From an uncultured Candidatus Melainabacteria bacterium (GTDB taxonomy: Bacteria; Cyanobacteriota; Vampirovibrionia; Gastranaerophilales; Gastranaerophilaceae), in the NCBI GenBank assembly GCA_934754505.1, contig CAKVIE010000001.1, positions 1-64,000 of the forward strand: DNA of 64,000 nucleotides. The letters run 5' to 3'. The notes beneath the pieces were generated by a model. It did not search any database. It was not told the origin of the DNA and worked only from the letters and a program-made list of their open reading frames with translations. Shown here in pieces: positions 44,027-51,784 of this stretch. A program made the translations under genes and the position numbers. The stretch's first letter is position 1; the number at the start of each line of letters is the position of its first letter.

Positions 44027-46597
44027 TTATTTTTTACCGAATAACTTGAACCAGAAGTCACCTGCTTGGTGTTTGTTACCATCGGTATCGGTGTAAGAAC
44101 CTGCTTGTTTGTTGTGAGCATTGCCGTCTTCGTCTTGTTGTTCAACATAATCATTAACATTGATAGACGCAACGTGTGCCAAATCTTCAAGTTCTGTTAC
44201 GTTGTTATCAGAGATAAAGCCGAGGTTTACACCAACTGATTTGAGTGCATCTTTAAGTTTTGCAAGGTCAACATTACCTTGGTCATCTGTACATTTTACG
44301 TTTGCATATTGTTCTGCTTCTTGTGCAATTAACTTTAATGCTTCAAATCCGTTCTTTGCATTTAACGGTTCGCCTGTGAACGGGCTGACTGTTCTGTTTC
44401 CGAATACTTCTGAACCGTCAATTTTTCCGTTTCCGTTCAAGTCACTCATTGCAAGCATTTTGTCGCCGTCTGTTGCTGCTCCGTCGTTTACTCCGTTGCC
44501 GTCAATATCAACACCTGTGCCTGAAACTACTGAAATTTTGCCATCTCTGTTGAAGTCAATTACAAGCGGGTCATCTGTGTATGAAGATGCTTCGTCTGCT
44601 ACTGTGATAGATGATGTGCCTTGTGTTTCTTCTGTTTCTGAGCCAACTTCTCTTGTTGATGTTGAGGTTGAGGAGTCAACTTTTTGTGAACCGATTTTTG
44701 TTTTTTCTGTTCTTTCTGTTTCGCTTTCATCAAGAACAATTTCACCTGTAATCTTGTAGTTTTGTTTTCCGTTGCCTGCATCAATATCTATGTTCTTTGA
44801 AACATTTAAGAGCAAGTTGTTATCACCATTGCCGAGGTTAATATCTACATTTTTAACTCCGACCAATGCTGATTCGGTTGTATCTTTGTATTTTTCAACA
44901 AGAACATCTTGTGTAACAACAGTAAGTGTTTTTGTAACTGTTTCCGATGTTACTTTGTTTGTTATTGTTGTTGATGTTACAGATGTTGATTGTCCGTTTA
45001 AGTGTAACAAATAATCACCTGCTGTACTTACGTTTTTGGAAATTGCTGCGTATGTATTGCCTGATTTGTTTTTGTAAATATGTAATTGTCCGTCTTTTGA
45101 ACCACGTCCGATTACATACATCGGCTGTCCGTCTTTGGTTTTTTCTTCAAAATTAATATTTGCAGCAAGTTGTTGTTCTTCTGCCGATAATTGGCTGAGA
45201 ATGTTTTCCATTTGGTTTGTTACAGATGTTACGGATGTGTTTCTTGTTATATCTGTTTTTTCCGAACGGCTGACTTCCTCTGTTGTCATTTCTGATGAAA
45301 TAAGCTCGCTTCTTGTTCTTGAAACAACTCTGTCATTCAAATAATCAACATATTCGCCATATTGACCGTTCATTATAGCATAATCAAGTGTTGAAATGTT
45401 GTGGTCACCGTCTTTGAAGGTAATCTTTTGATTATTTCCGTCAAAGACTAATGTCTTATCGCCATTTCCACCTGTAATTGTTGTGTTATCGCCGATAGAT
45501 AATATTGTATCATCGCCGTTTCCGGTTGTGATTTTGTTATTTTTTCCGATTGACAATACGCCGTTGTCACCGTCACCGCCATTGATAACATTTGAATTAC
45601 CTTTTGAATTGATTATGTCATCGCCGTTGCCTGTTGTAATTTTGTTGCTGTTACCTTGTGAAGAAACTTTGTTGTTTCCGTTTCCGCCAAAGATATTATT
45701 TCTGTTACCTTGAGAAATGATATAATCATCTCCGTTACCGGTCTTAATAGTGTTTTCATCACCTTTTGAACTGATTTGGTTGTCGCCGTTTCCTGTTGTG
45801 ATGTTGTTTTTGTCGCCTTCCGAAACAATTTTGTTATCTCCGTCGCCGACTTTAATTGTGTTGCTGTCACCTTTTGAACCGATTTGGTTGTTTCCGTCAC
45901 CTGCGAAAATGTTGTTTCTGTCACCGTCTGATGAAATTTTGTTGTTTCCGTTTCCGCCTTTAATTGTGTTGCCGTCGCCTTTTGATTGAATTGCATCATC
46001 TCCGGCTCCGCCGTCAATAACATTGTTGTTTCCTGTTGAAATAATACTGTCATTGCCTCTGCCGCCGCTGATAGTATTATTGTTTCCCGAAGAAACTATT
46101 TGATCATTTCCTCTGCCGGCGTTAATGTTGTTGTTATTTCCTTTTGAACCGATTATGTTATTTCCTCTGTCGGTAGTGATGTCGTTATTGTTTCCTACTG
46201 ACAAGATTTGGTTGTTACCGTTATCGGTTGTAATATTGTTTTCATTACCTGTTGACCTGATTACGTTATTTCCGCTTTTCGTCGTAATATCGTTGTTATT
46301 TCCTGTTGAGGTAATTTGGTTGTTTCCGTTATCGGTTAAAATTGTGTTGTTGTTGCCTTGTGTAGTAATTTTATTGTTGCCGCCTTGAGCTTCAATGTAG
46401 TTTGAATCGCTGTCTGCAAAAACAATGTCATCTCCATCTGCAAGCAAAATAACGGTATCATCAACTTCTGTTGAAATGGTACCTTTTCCGTTGCCATCAA
46501 CTACAAGGTTGTCTCCGCCACCTTTTTCAGCTTTCTGGTTCATATATACATTTAATGAATTTGCTACTTTTGCTTTGAATTCTGATCCTGAAATCAT
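44027..46597 (-). CDS. RTX-like beta-solenoid calcium-binding protein, unknown function
   Basis: 856 aa from the ATG at 46597. Residues about 72-400 are some eighteen tandem 18-residue units of the form GNNxIxSxGNNNxITxGN, that is paired RTX-like nonapeptides giving one beta-roll turn each; the later units are more Asp-rich (GNGDDTI). A Ser/Thr/Glu/Val-rich middle part follows (about 420-680). Near 690-760 are calcium-loop segments (DFNRDGKIS, DIDGNGVND, DLNGNGKIDGSE) and the RTX-associated ELFGN-like motif VFGNRTVSPFTGEP. There is no signal peptide, so type I secretion is a natural hypothesis. No secretion genes are adjacent. Confidence 0.88.
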   Translation of the reverse strand: MISGSEFKAKVANSLNVYMNQKAEKGGGDNLVVDGNGKGTISTEVDDTVILLADGDDIVFADSDSNYIEAQGGNNKITTQGNNNTILTDNGNNQITSTGNNNDITTKSGNNVIRSTGNENNITTDNGNNQILSVGNNNDITTDRGNNIIGSKGNNNNINAGRGNDQIVSSGNNNTISGGRGNDSIISTGNNNVIDGGAGDDAIQSKGDGNTIKGGNGNNKISSDGDRNNIFAGDGNNQIGSKGDSNTIKVGDGDNKIVSEGDKNNITTGNGDNQISSKGDENTIKTGNGDDYIISQGNRNNIFGGNGNNKVSSQGNSNKITTGNGDDIINSKGNSNVINGGDGDNGVLSIGKNNKITTGNGDDTILSIGDNTTITGGNGDKTLVFDGNNQKITFKDGDHNISTLDYAIMNGQYGEYVDYLNDRVVSRTRSELISSEMTTEEVSRSEKTDITRNTSVTSVTNQMENILSQLSAEEQQLAANINFEEKTKDGQPMYVIGRGSKDGQLHIYKNKSGNTYAAISKNVSTAGDYLLHLNGQSTSVTSTTITNKVTSETVTKTLTVVTQDVLVEKYKDTTESALVGVKNVDINLGNGDNNLLLNVSKNIDIDAGNGKQNYKITGEIVLDESETERTEKTKIGSQKVDSSTSTSTREVGSETEETQGTSSITVADEASSYTDDPLVIDFNRDGKISVVSGTGVDIDGNGVNDGAATDGDKMLAMSDLNGNGKIDGSEVFGNRTVSPFTGEPLNAKNGFEALKLIAQEAEQYANVKCTDDQGNVDLAKLKDALKSVGVNLGFISDNNVTELEDLAHVASINVNDYVEQQDEDGNAHNKQAGSYTDTDGNKHQAGDFWFKLFGKK
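44140..44500 (-). other. EF-hand/RTX-associated C-terminal module of the solenoid protein
   Basis: This part of the gene encodes three Asp-rich calcium loops and NGFEALKLIAQEAEQ, matching the region that in RTX proteins follows DLNGDGKID and ELFGN. Listed separately because it is the clearest link to known secreted calcium-binding proteins. Confidence 0.55.
45400..46385 (-). repeat. Tandem 54-bp coding repeat array (18-aa units)
   Basis: About eighteen diverged units of 54 bp encode the beta-solenoid. At the DNA level they recur as variations on tttgttgtttccgttacc on the plus strand. Unit length is constant, with no frame break, showing strong selection on the 18-residue period. Confidence 0.8.
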
Positions 46598-46720
46598 TTT
46601 ACTACACCAATAATTTTGTTCTACAATTATATAAAAACAAATTGTCATTCAATCATGACAGATATTTCGCTCTTTGTTACATAAGTTAATAATTTTTTAC
46701 ATGCCAAAAGCCTTTTGTTT

Positions 46721-47776
46721 TCATGCTTTTACGGGAATTTTTATAACCTCGAATTCAGGGTTGTTATCTATTCTCGTTAATATTTCTTCATAAGATAAAA
46801 GACCATCTTGAGCATTGAATTTTTCCACAACTGATGCGGCATTTATTGATGCTCCTTTAAGTGCTTTTTCTATATTCCATTCTGTTTGGTCCAAAATGGT
46901 TACGAATGTTGAAGCGAATGCATCTCCTGCACCTAATGTACTTAATGCTTTTGCCGGAAATTCTCCGCATTTATAAAAGTAGCTGCCGTCAAAAGCATAG
47001 GAACCGTTTCCTCCGTCAGTAATAACGATAATTTTCGCTTTTGTTGATTTTAATTCTTTGAGCATTTTGATTATGTCGATATGAATCGGGTCTTTTGAAA
47101 ATATTTCTGTTTTTGAATCGGGACGGATTTGTATTTTTGTAAGCATAGATGCTTCTTCTGCATTCATAACAACAACTTCAGCCGTTTGTAAAATTTTTTG
47201 TAAATATTTTTCGCCTCTTTTTATGCTGCTTGTTCCTACGTTAATTGCCATATTTACATTATTTTTTTCTGCAAATTCTGCTATTTCGTCAAGAACATCT
47301 GTGCTTTCGCCATTTAGAGGTGCAATATACAACCATCTTGAATTTTTAATAGCATCAAAATCTATATTTTTTGACTGAATATCTGCATTTGGACCTCTGT
47401 GGGCAAGAACAGTTCTATCGCCTTGAAAACTTAACAAAATCACTGAAAAACCTGTTGTTTTTTCTTTTTCTTTTACGATTGATTGGGTGTAAATCCCTCT
47501 GTCTTCAAGCATTTCTTTTATGTCTTTGCCTGTTGAATCTTCGCCGATTTTAACCATTATTGCAGTTTTCATTCCGAGTCCTGCAAAATTGCATGCCGTA
47601 TTGACTGCTCCGCCGCCTAACGAGGTGTAAAAATTATTGATTTCAATTTTTGAACCGTACGGATAAGCCATAAATGAACTGATTTTGTCTATTTTTGAAA
47701 CTGAAACAATGTTCGCACTGTCGGTTTCTATGAATGCATCTTTTGTTGCACTGCCAATGGTTATTACATCAAACAT
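46721..47776 (-). CDS. PfkB-family carbohydrate kinase
   Basis: 351-aa ribokinase-like sugar or nucleoside kinase. N-terminal TSLGGGAVNTACNFAGLG binds the substrate, DRTVLAHRGPNADI lies in the core, and the C-terminal signature is STLGAGDAFASTFV with the catalytic Asp. AGGT Shine-Dalgarno. It follows xerC by 2 bases on the same strand. The exact substrate (ribose, fructose or adenosine type) cannot be assigned. Confidence 0.9.
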   Translation of the reverse strand: MFDVITIGSATKDAFIETDSANIVSVSKIDKISSFMAYPYGSKIEINNFYTSLGGGAVNTACNFAGLGMKTAIMVKIGEDSTGKDIKEMLEDRGIYTQSIVKEKEKTTGFSVILLSFQGDRTVLAHRGPNADIQSKNIDFDAIKNSRWLYIAPLNGESTDVLDEIAEFAEKNNVNMAINVGTSSIKRGEKYLQKILQTAEVVVMNAEEASMLTKIQIRPDSKTEIFSKDPIHIDIIKMLKELKSTKAKIIVITDGGNGSYAFDGSYFYKCGEFPAKALSTLGAGDAFASTFVTILDQTEWNIEKALKGASINAASVVEKFNAQDGLLSYEEILTRIDNNPEFEVIKIPVKA

Positions 47777-47778
47777 TT

Positions 47779-48702
47779 CTACCTCTTTCCTTTTGCAAGC
47801 GGGTGGGACTCGTTATATGCCTGTTTAAGGCGTTCTGTTGTTACGTGTGTGTAAATTTGAGTGTTACTTATGCTTGCATGCCCTAAAAGCTCTTGTACTA
47901 CTCTTAAATCGGCTCCATGATTTAATAATTTTGTTGCAAAACTGTGTCTGAAAACGTGAGGAGTTACATTTTTCGGAATGTTTAACATTTCAACGGTTTC
48001 TTTTATTGCAACTCTTATGCTTTGCGGTTGAAGCCTAAAACCTGTTTTATTTATGAATAAGGGTGAAGAATCATTTGTGTTTAATTCTTTAGGACCGTCT
48101 GTGTTTATGAGTGGTCTGACGGATTTTATGTACGTTTGAAGGTATTTTTTTACACGTTCCGAAATAAGTACAATTCTTTCTTTTGAACCTTTTCCGAATA
48201 CTCTGATTTCGTTGTTTTCTATGTTTAAGTCAGCGAAATTTAAACCGCTTAATTCAGAAATACGCATTCCGCTGCAATACAGTAATTCAAGAATAACTTT
48301 GTTTCTGTATCTCGGCGGTGTGTCGCATTTTATGCCGTTTAAAATCTTTTCTGTTTCTTCTTCCGTCAAAAATTTCGGAAGTGATTTTGTCTTTTTGGGC
48401 GAATGAATACCTTTTACGGGGTTCAAATCCGTTATTTTTTCTCTGTAAAGATAGTTGAAAAAAGTTCTTAATGAGGCTATCTTTCTTGAAGTTGTGGTTT
48501 TTGAATAGTTGAATTTTTGCATGAAAACTATATATTGCTTTATGTCGGCATGCGATAATTCAGATATTTCTTTTCCTTTTAACCAGATTAAAAATGTCAA
48601 AATGTCCGATGCATAAGCTCTTACGGTATGCATGGAAAAATTCTTCTCAACTTCAAGATATATCTTGAAATCATCTAAATATTTTTTCGATAATTCATCC
48701 AT
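47779..48702 (-). CDS. xerC: Tyrosine recombinase, XerC/XerD type
   Basis: 307-aa site-specific recombinase. The N-terminal SAM-like domain (FKIYLEVEKNFSMHTVRAY) is followed by the catalytic set Arg in SGMRISELSGL, His-X-X-Arg in HVFRHSFATKLL, His in LLGHASISNTQ and nucleophile Tyr in QIYTHVT. Length and the absence of accessory domains fit the housekeeping Xer protein for chromosome dimer resolution. XerC versus XerD was not separated. No mobile element surrounds it. Its promoter predicts a leaderless mRNA. Confidence 0.9.
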   Translation of the reverse strand: MDELSKKYLDDFKIYLEVEKNFSMHTVRAYASDILTFLIWLKGKEISELSHADIKQYIVFMQKFNYSKTTTSRKIASLRTFFNYLYREKITDLNPVKGIHSPKKTKSLPKFLTEEETEKILNGIKCDTPPRYRNKVILELLYCSGMRISELSGLNFADLNIENNEIRVFGKGSKERIVLISERVKKYLQTYIKSVRPLINTDGPKELNTNDSSPLFINKTGFRLQPQSIRVAIKETVEMLNIPKNVTPHVFRHSFATKLLNHGADLRVVQELLGHASISNTQIYTHVTTERLKQAYNESHPLAKGKR

Positions 48703-48708
48703 ACTGAC

Positions 48709-48736
48709 ATTATAGTATTATTTACGTTTTTGTTAA
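48709..48736 (-). promoter_or_regulatory. xerC promoter giving a predicted leaderless transcript (TTAACA-16-TATAAT)
   Basis: Minus strand TTAACA (48736-48731), 16 bases, TATAAT (48714-48709), then 6 bases (gtcagt) to the ATG whose A is 48702. No Shine-Dalgarno. Confidence 0.68.
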
Positions 48737-48895
48737 ATCGATTAATAAATTGAAAAATTTTCCAAAATTCAGAAAAATTTTATAAAAATATTCGTGAAAA
48801 AATGAAACTTAATCGTGATTTTTTCGCTCAAATCTTAAAAAACATTAATTTTTAGGGGCTTTGTAACGGAATGTTAAGTTGAATTTGAACCATGG

Positions 48896-48919
48896 AAAAA
48901 CCATGATTACATGGCTTTT
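48896..48919 (+). other. Hairpin upstream of yggS
   Basis: aaaaaccatg / catggctttt around ATTA, with one A-C mismatch. It could be an orphan terminator of unseen upstream transcription or part of a leader. Confidence 0.4.
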
Positions 48920-48987
48920 CGGGGTAGTTGAGAGTAGCCAACAATATGTGGTGTATGCATTTTGTTGTGTGTTTTGCTTGAATTGCA

Positions 48988-48993
48988 TATAAT
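48988..48993 (+). promoter_or_regulatory. -10 box of yggS-sepF
   Basis: Perfect TATAAT preceded by TGCA (near extended -10). The -35 candidate ttgtgt at 17 bp is weak. The start codon of yggS lies 41 bases downstream of the box. Confidence 0.5.
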
Positions 48994-49034
48994 AAAAGAG
49001 TGTTTATGAGCATGCCTTGAGGAGGCAGAATTTT

Positions 49035-49700
49035 ATGAACAATGCTATAACCGAAAGACTAAATATCATAAGCTCACAACTCGAACCTTATAATCCGAAA
49101 ATAGTCGCAGTAACAAAGTATTTTGATGAATCAATGATTATCGAATACTACAAAGCGGGACTCAGAAATTTTGGTGAAAACAGAGTGCAGGCCGCACTCG
49201 AAAAAATTTCGAAACTTCCCTCTGAAATAGTTGAAAATTCGAAATTTCATCTGATTGGTCATCTGCAGACAAATAAAGTTAAAGATGCCGTTGGCGTTTT
49301 TGAACTTATTCACTCGGTTGATTCCGTCAAGTTAGCGGAAGCAATTTCGAAAGAAGCAGAAAAAAAAGGCTTGGTTCAAAAAATTCTTCTTCAAGTAAAT
49401 AATGCTAATGAAGAATCGAAATTTGGCTTTCCGCCAAGCGGCTTAGAGGATAGCATGGCTCATTTGCTAAAAATTCCTTTCCTCAAAATTGAGGGATTGA
49501 TGAATATAGCACCTTTATCTCATGACGAAAATTATCTTCGGGAATTGTTTAAAGGTATGAAACAACTTAAAGATAAATTAGAAATTGTGCATAAGGTGAA
49601 ATTAAATGACTTATCAATGGGGATGAGTAACGATTATAAAATAGCTGCCCAAGAAGGTGCTACTATAATCAGACTCGGTAGAATTTTATTTGAAAACTAA
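49035..49700 (+). CDS. yggS: PLP homeostasis protein, YggS/PLPBP family
   Basis: 221 aa from the ATG at 49035, with GAGGAGG 9 bases upstream; an in-frame TTG at 49017 is disfavoured. Fold III PLP-binding protein without known enzyme activity. Seen: AVTKYFDESMI (PLP Lys), YKAGLRNFGENRVQAALEK, FHLIGHLQTNKVKDAVG, HSVDSVKLAEAI, LSMGMSNDYKIAAQEGATIIRLGR. It directly precedes sepF, an arrangement conserved in Firmicutes, Actinobacteria and cyanobacteria. Confidence 0.95.
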   Translation: MNNAITERLNIISSQLEPYNPKIVAVTKYFDESMIIEYYKAGLRNFGENRVQAALEKISKLPSEIVENSKFHLIGHLQTNKVKDAVGVFELIHSVDSVKLAEAISKEAEKKGLVQKILLQVNNANEESKFGFPPSGLEDSMAHLLKIPFLKIEGLMNIAPLSHDENYLRELFKGMKQLKDKLEIVHKVKLNDLSMGMSNDYKIAAQEGATIIRLGRILFEN

Positions 49701-49722
49701 ATATAATGGGAGGAACATCATA

Positions 49723-50208
49723 GTGAAGGTACAAGATACGATCAGAACAATAGTTGATCAATTAACAAAAGGTTTTAGTGAAGACACTGAAGAATTATAT
49801 ACTGAATCACCGGTGGAAGAAGTTACATCTTTTGAAACTGACAGAAATTTAGCTTTAGCACCTGAAACAAAACCGAATAACTTGAAAGCAGTAGGAACAA
49901 AAGTAGTGACACATACAGCATTTAATAAAAATAATACGGAAGTTATAATTTGCGAACCTCATTCATACAGCGAATCAGTTGAATTCGTAAGATATTTGAG
50001 AGATAAAAAATCAATTATTGTTAATTTGAATTACCTTGATGCTGCAAATGCTTGCAGACTCGTTGATTTCCTTTGCGGTGCTACACACGCATTGAACGGT
50101 AATCAAAGCAAAATCAGTGACAACGTGTTTATCTTCACTCCTGTTGAAGTTGCTCTTTCTGCAGAACCTCAAAATCCTAAAACTGTTAAAGATGCAATTT
50201 GGAATTAG
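49723..50208 (+). CDS. sepF: Cell division protein SepF
   Basis: 161 aa from a GTG at 49723 with GGGAGGA 9 bases upstream. SepF tethers FtsZ to the membrane. The N-terminal amphipathic helix (VKVQDTIRTIVDQLTKGF) should bind membrane. The C-terminal SepF fold includes EVIICEPHSYSESVEFVRYL, SIIVNLNYLDAANACRLVDFLCGATHALNG and DNVFIFTPVEVAL. Its presence next to yggS agrees with a cyanobacterial-type division apparatus. Confidence 0.95.
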   Translation: MKVQDTIRTIVDQLTKGFSEDTEELYTESPVEEVTSFETDRNLALAPETKPNNLKAVGTKVVTHTAFNKNNTEVIICEPHSYSESVEFVRYLRDKKSIIVNLNYLDAANACRLVDFLCGATHALNGNQSKISDNVFIFTPVEVALSAEPQNPKTVKDAIWN

Positions 50209-50211
50209 TTA

Positions 50212-50437
50212 AACACTATTAGTGTTTTTGAAAAGGTGACTCAGTTTTAATTGGGTCATCTTTTTGTGCTTTGAACAAAAACACTATTCGTTTTTTCGCT
50301 GTTTGCTAAAGTTTTTCGCAAAAAATCTTTTATTTGTTTTAGATAATTGATTTAATAAAGAGGCTGAAACACTATTCGTGGTTTGTCTCTTGTTTGTTGA
50401 CTCTTACGAAAAACGACTTTAAAACACTATTCGTGTT
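50212..50437. repeat. Cluster of four AACACTATT(A/C)GTG near-palindromes
   Basis: Copies at 50212-50226 (perfect palindrome around a central T), 50280-50290, 50368-50380 and 50423-50437, spacings 68, 88 and 55 bases, all in the same orientation. Three further copies lie in coding sequence at 32492-32504, 55717-55728 and 56197-56211. Function unknown: a binding site, hairpin or species-specific frequent word are all possible. Confidence 0.7.
50231..50265 (+). terminator. sepF terminator
   Basis: Stem aaaaggtgactca / ttgggtcatctttt with a few G-U pairs, loop gttttaa, then TTTTT. Confidence 0.72.
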
Positions 50438-50513
50438 ATACATAGTGTATGTTGATTATTTGACGGGTGACGAATTTGCTGTAAAACCTGCGTCATATAA
50501 AAACTGTTAAAAC

Positions 50514-50549
50514 AAAGACACCATCGGTGATAACACTAATGGTGTCTTT
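50514..50549 (-). terminator. Terminator of the 2-hydroxyacyl-CoA-dehydratase-family gene
   Basis: Perfect 11-bp stem aaagacaccat / atggtgtcttt with a 14-base loop. The minus-strand tail is TTTGTTTT. Confidence 0.68.
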
Positions 50550-50569
50550 CTGAATTTTTAGATAAACAA

Positions 50570-51640
50570 TTAAATAGTATTTTTTATACCGTTTAAAATT
50601 TCACCTGAAATTATTGAATTGTCATTAGAATTTGCATTCTTTTTTTGTTTTTGGATTTTCTTTTTTCTGAAAATCATATCCGTAAAGGCTTCAATTCTTG
50701 TTATGAAGCCTGCTTCACCTGTTTGCTCGTCGATTGAGAGATTTAAGAAGGGTTTATTTTTTTCTTTTGCATATCTTGCAATTCTTTCGACCATAAGTGA
50801 ATCGGGACCGCAGCCGAAGGCATTTATAATGATGATGCCGTCTGTGTTTATATTTTGAATATAATGTGCGGCAGCACCTGTTATTTCGAGTTCATTTGCC
50901 CAATAGAGTTTAGACCCGATAGAAGAAATACCTTCTTTCATTTGTTCTTCGGAAAGTTGTTCTGCTGTTTGAACACCGACATTCATAGCTGCAAGTTTGT
51001 CAAAGATTCTCATGCTGACTCTTTCATCGTAAAGATTGTAGCCGTGAGCAATGACTGCGACATTTATTAAATAATTCGGTTTTTCTGACGGGAATTCGAC
51101 TTTATTTTCGAGAGCAAGTTTGAGAGCTTTGGGATAAGGAACACCCATGCCCGTCATGAGTCTAAAGTTATTAGAAACTTTTTGACCGTTTCTTGCGGCA
51201 GCTTTGATTTTTTCAAAATCAGTAATGCCAAAGCAGGCAGCAGCTTCTTTCAAAAAGTCGTATAGACCGTGGTGTTTTTCCGATTTATCATAAGTCGGTT
51301 CAATGATATTAAAATCTTCTTTTATTACGTTTCTGATGATATCGGGAAGTCCTCTGATTTTAGAGCAGTTGTATATTTTCGGGGCAATTGATTGAATTGA
51401 CGGAACGAAAATATTTTTGACTCCTTTTTCAAGTAAATTTAAAATGTGACCTACATATACTTTTATCGGCAGGCATGTTTCCGAAACTACAAGAGCTGCA
51501 CCGTCAGACATTGTTTTTTTCGTTGTTGTGTCAGACAAGATTACATCAACTCCGAGGTCTGTGAAAAACCCGTGCCAAAATGGGTAATATGTGTAAAATA
51601 ATAATGCTCGAGGCATTCCGATTTCCATTTTTTTGTTCAT
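50570..51640 (-). CDS. 2-hydroxyacyl-CoA dehydratase-family protein (DUF2229-like)
   Basis: 356 aa from the ATG at 51640, with AGGA 6 bases upstream. Seen: IGMPRALLFYTYYPFWHGFFTDLGVDVILS, ETCLPIKVYVGHILNLLEKGV, and NAFGCGPDSLMVERIARYAKEK...LSIDEQTGEAGFITRIEAF. This matches the DUF2229/HgdB-like component often fused to or placed beside a BcrAD/BadFG ATPase activase. Conserved Cys (ETCLP, YNCSK, FGCGP) could ligate an Fe-S cluster. No activase half is present here, so the partner is elsewhere. The C-terminus is lysine-rich. Confidence 0.86.
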   Translation of the reverse strand: MNKKMEIGMPRALLFYTYYPFWHGFFTDLGVDVILSDTTTKKTMSDGAALVVSETCLPIKVYVGHILNLLEKGVKNIFVPSIQSIAPKIYNCSKIRGLPDIIRNVIKEDFNIIEPTYDKSEKHHGLYDFLKEAAACFGITDFEKIKAAARNGQKVSNNFRLMTGMGVPYPKALKLALENKVEFPSEKPNYLINVAVIAHGYNLYDERVSMRIFDKLAAMNVGVQTAEQLSEEQMKEGISSIGSKLYWANELEITGAAAHYIQNINTDGIIIINAFGCGPDSLMVERIARYAKEKNKPFLNLSIDEQTGEAGFITRIEAFTDMIFRKKKIQKQKKNANSNDNSIISGEILNGIKNTI

Positions 51641-51784
51641 AAAAAATCCTGTTTCTTTATTTCTAAATAAATTATAATACAAACATTTGTAACAATTTAC
51701 AAAATATCTCTAAAAGGGTAGCAAAATTTTTATTTTTGAGGTTTGATAGTATTGTCTTATTATGTGTGTTTGAAAGGGTTAAAT

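Larger units (their letters stand above)
48703..49034. other. Divergent xerC / yggS intergenic region
   Basis: It holds the xerC promoter (48709-48736, minus), a hairpin aaaaaccatg-atta-catggctttt (48896-48919) and a TATAAT (48988-48993) for yggS. A further small GTTG/CAAC inverted repeat follows the hairpin. No ORF is supported. Confidence 0.55.
50209..50569. other. Repeat-rich intergenic region between sepF and a convergent gene
   Basis: 361 bases without an ORF. It holds four copies of a near-palindrome AACACTATT(A/C)GTG at 50212-50226, 50280-50290, 50368-50380 and 50423-50437, the sepF terminator at 50231-50265, and a second terminator at 50514-50549 for the opposite-strand gene. Each repeat can form a small hairpin with its flanks. 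Confidence 0.7.

Noticed and set aside
45400..46400. Several plus-strand ORFs antisense to the solenoid gene (for example 45483-45713, 45750-45989)
   Set aside because: They are periodic shadows of the 54-bp coding repeat on the minus strand, with no Shine-Dalgarno and compositions (Ser/Pro/Leu/Phe) typical of antisense frames.
46598..46648. Longer start of the solenoid protein (N-terminus MTICFYIIVEQ)
   Set aside because: The extension lies in a region with a TATAAT box (46626-46631) and has no Shine-Dalgarno; the ATG at 46597 is preferred.
47779..48702. Integrase of a mobile element
   Set aside because: The Xer-type protein has no flanking attachment repeats, excisionase or phage genes and lies next to a housekeeping kinase; it looks like the chromosomal XerC/D.
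50212..50437. CRISPR-like array in the sepF-downstream region
   Set aside because: The repeats are only 11-15 bp, spacings are irregular (55-88 bases), copies also lie within genes, and no cas gene is nearby.
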